From Candidatus Aminicenantota bacterium (GTDB lineage: Bacteria > Acidobacteriota > Aminicenantia > Aminicenantales > Aminicenantaceae), in NCBI GenBank assembly GCA_030614645.1, contig JAUWTR010000136.1, forward strand, positions 1 to 5,638: 5,638 nt of DNA. Reading direction: 5' to 3'. A program made the position numbers and the translations under genes. Shown piece after piece: positions 5,028 to 5,638 of the stretch (positions are counted from its first letter, which is position 1; each line of letters starts with the position of its first letter). A model generated the notes under the pieces. It did no database searches. It saw nothing but the letters and a program-made list of their open reading frames with translations, and was not told the DNA's origin.

Positions 5028-5052
5028 AGCAGTTCACAATTAAGACTGCTAA
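5026..5052. promoter_or_regulatory. Second, diverged CIRCE-like palindrome at the groES transcription start
   Basis: TTAGCAGTT (5026-5034), nine bases, GACTGCTAA (5044-5052) has exactly the 9-N9-9 geometry of CIRCE and agrees with the consensus at 15 of 18 arm positions. The C-to-G change in the left arm is matched by G-to-C in the right, so that pair keeps the symmetry; the inner 8-bp arms TTAGCAGT/ACTGCTAA are fully complementary. It occupies the usual operator position, over the -10 end and start site. It could bind HrcA more weakly or act as a leader hairpin. Confidence 0.6.
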
Positions 5053-5072
5053 TAATAAAATAGGAGGTTTAA

Positions 5073-5357
5073 ATGAAAGTAGTTCCTTTGTATGACCGTG
5101 TTCTTCTCAGAAGACTGGAAGAACAGGAAGTAAAAGAAAGCGGAATAATTATTCCTGACACCGCTAAAGAAAAACCGCTTGAGGCTGAAGTTGTTGCGGT
5201 TGGAAAAGGGCGGATTGAAGGAGACAAAGTGATCCCGCTTGAGGTAAAGAAAGGCGACAAAGTGCTTATTGGAAAGTTCGGTGGCACTGAAGTAACGATT
5301 GACGGAGAAGAACTTGTCATCGTTCGAGAAGAAGAGATCTTAGCAAAGATCTCTTAG
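5073..5357 (+). CDS. groES: Co-chaperonin GroES (Hsp10/Cpn10)
   Basis: GroES forms the heptameric lid of the GroEL folding chamber in the cytoplasm. The 94-aa product is full length for the family. It starts with the typical VVPLYDRVLLRRLEEQE (3-19), carries the mobile loop (about 17-34) with the hydrophobic GroEL-contacting tripeptide III (25-27) followed by PDTAKEKP, then EAEVVAVGKGR (37-47) and KKGDKVLIGKFGGTEVTIDG (59-78), ending VREEEILA. AGGAGG (5062-5067) lies 5 nt before the ATG. It is followed after 24 nt by groEL, forming the usual groESL operon under the promoter and CIRCE elements just upstream. Nothing is unusual in the protein. Confidence 0.98.
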   Translation: MKVVPLYDRVLLRRLEEQEVKESGIIIPDTAKEKPLEAEVVAVGKGRIEGDKVIPLEVKKGDKVLIGKFGGTEVTIDGEELVIVREEEILAKIS

Positions 5358-5369
5358 CTATAAAGATAA

Positions 5370-5638
<269 letters not shown>

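Noticed and set aside
5069..5320. Minus-strand open frame opposite groES
   Set aside because: It is the antisense shadow of groES; the Ser/Thr/Pro-rich translation is a by-product of the groES codons.

Overview
The window is ordinary bacterial chromosome: AT-rich, densely coded, with Shine-Dalgarno-led genes and sigma70/A-type promoters. A perfect CIRCE operator in front of groES-groEL implies an HrcA-type heat-shock repressor. That makes an enteric-type gamma-proteobacterium unlikely, but is compatible with Firmicutes and many anaerobic or candidate phyla. The gene mix (class II glycerate kinase, YfiH/PgeF, a long-form PurC, PHP, CvpA, a solo Fis-type HTH, GroESL) would suit an uncultivated anaerobic lineage such as Omnitrophota. 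That placement is a guess from gene content and was not tested.

Layout. Positions 1-789 (minus strand) hold the first 263 codons of a glycerate 2-kinase that runs off the left edge. Positions 790-1085 have no gene. They hold the kinase promoter, a long imperfect inverted repeat (about 826-972) and a promoter for the plus-strand gene that follows. From there to the right edge everything reads on the plus strand: an unrecognised 152-aa protein (1086-1544), a palindrome, a YfiH/PgeF/LACC1-family protein (1604-2308), and a second palindrome with a T-run that may be a terminator. Next comes a tight four-gene run: purC (2403-3293), a PHP phosphoesterase (3293-4174), cvpA (4175-4708) and a 75-aa Fis-type DNA-binding protein (4692-4919). 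These four abut or overlap and look like one translationally coupled operon. A 153-nt control region follows, with a CIRCE, a near-consensus promoter and a second CIRCE-like palindrome. groES (5073-5357) and the first 85 codons of groEL (5382 to the edge) complete the window.

How the genes fit together. PurC is a de novo purine enzyme. The YfiH/LACC1 family has reported purine-nucleoside activities, and many TrpH-like PHP proteins act on nucleotides or RNA. cvpA is also linked to purine genes elsewhere, as in the E. coli cvpA-purF operon. The centre of the window therefore looks like a purine/nucleotide neighbourhood. The chaperonin genes form a separate heat-shock unit with their own promoter.

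I found no clearly new multi-gene system. The most unusual signals are in non-coding DNA: two CIRCE-geometry palindromes bracketing one promoter, the ~147-bp inverted repeat in the divergent intergenic region, and two related palindromes flanking the pgeF-like gene.
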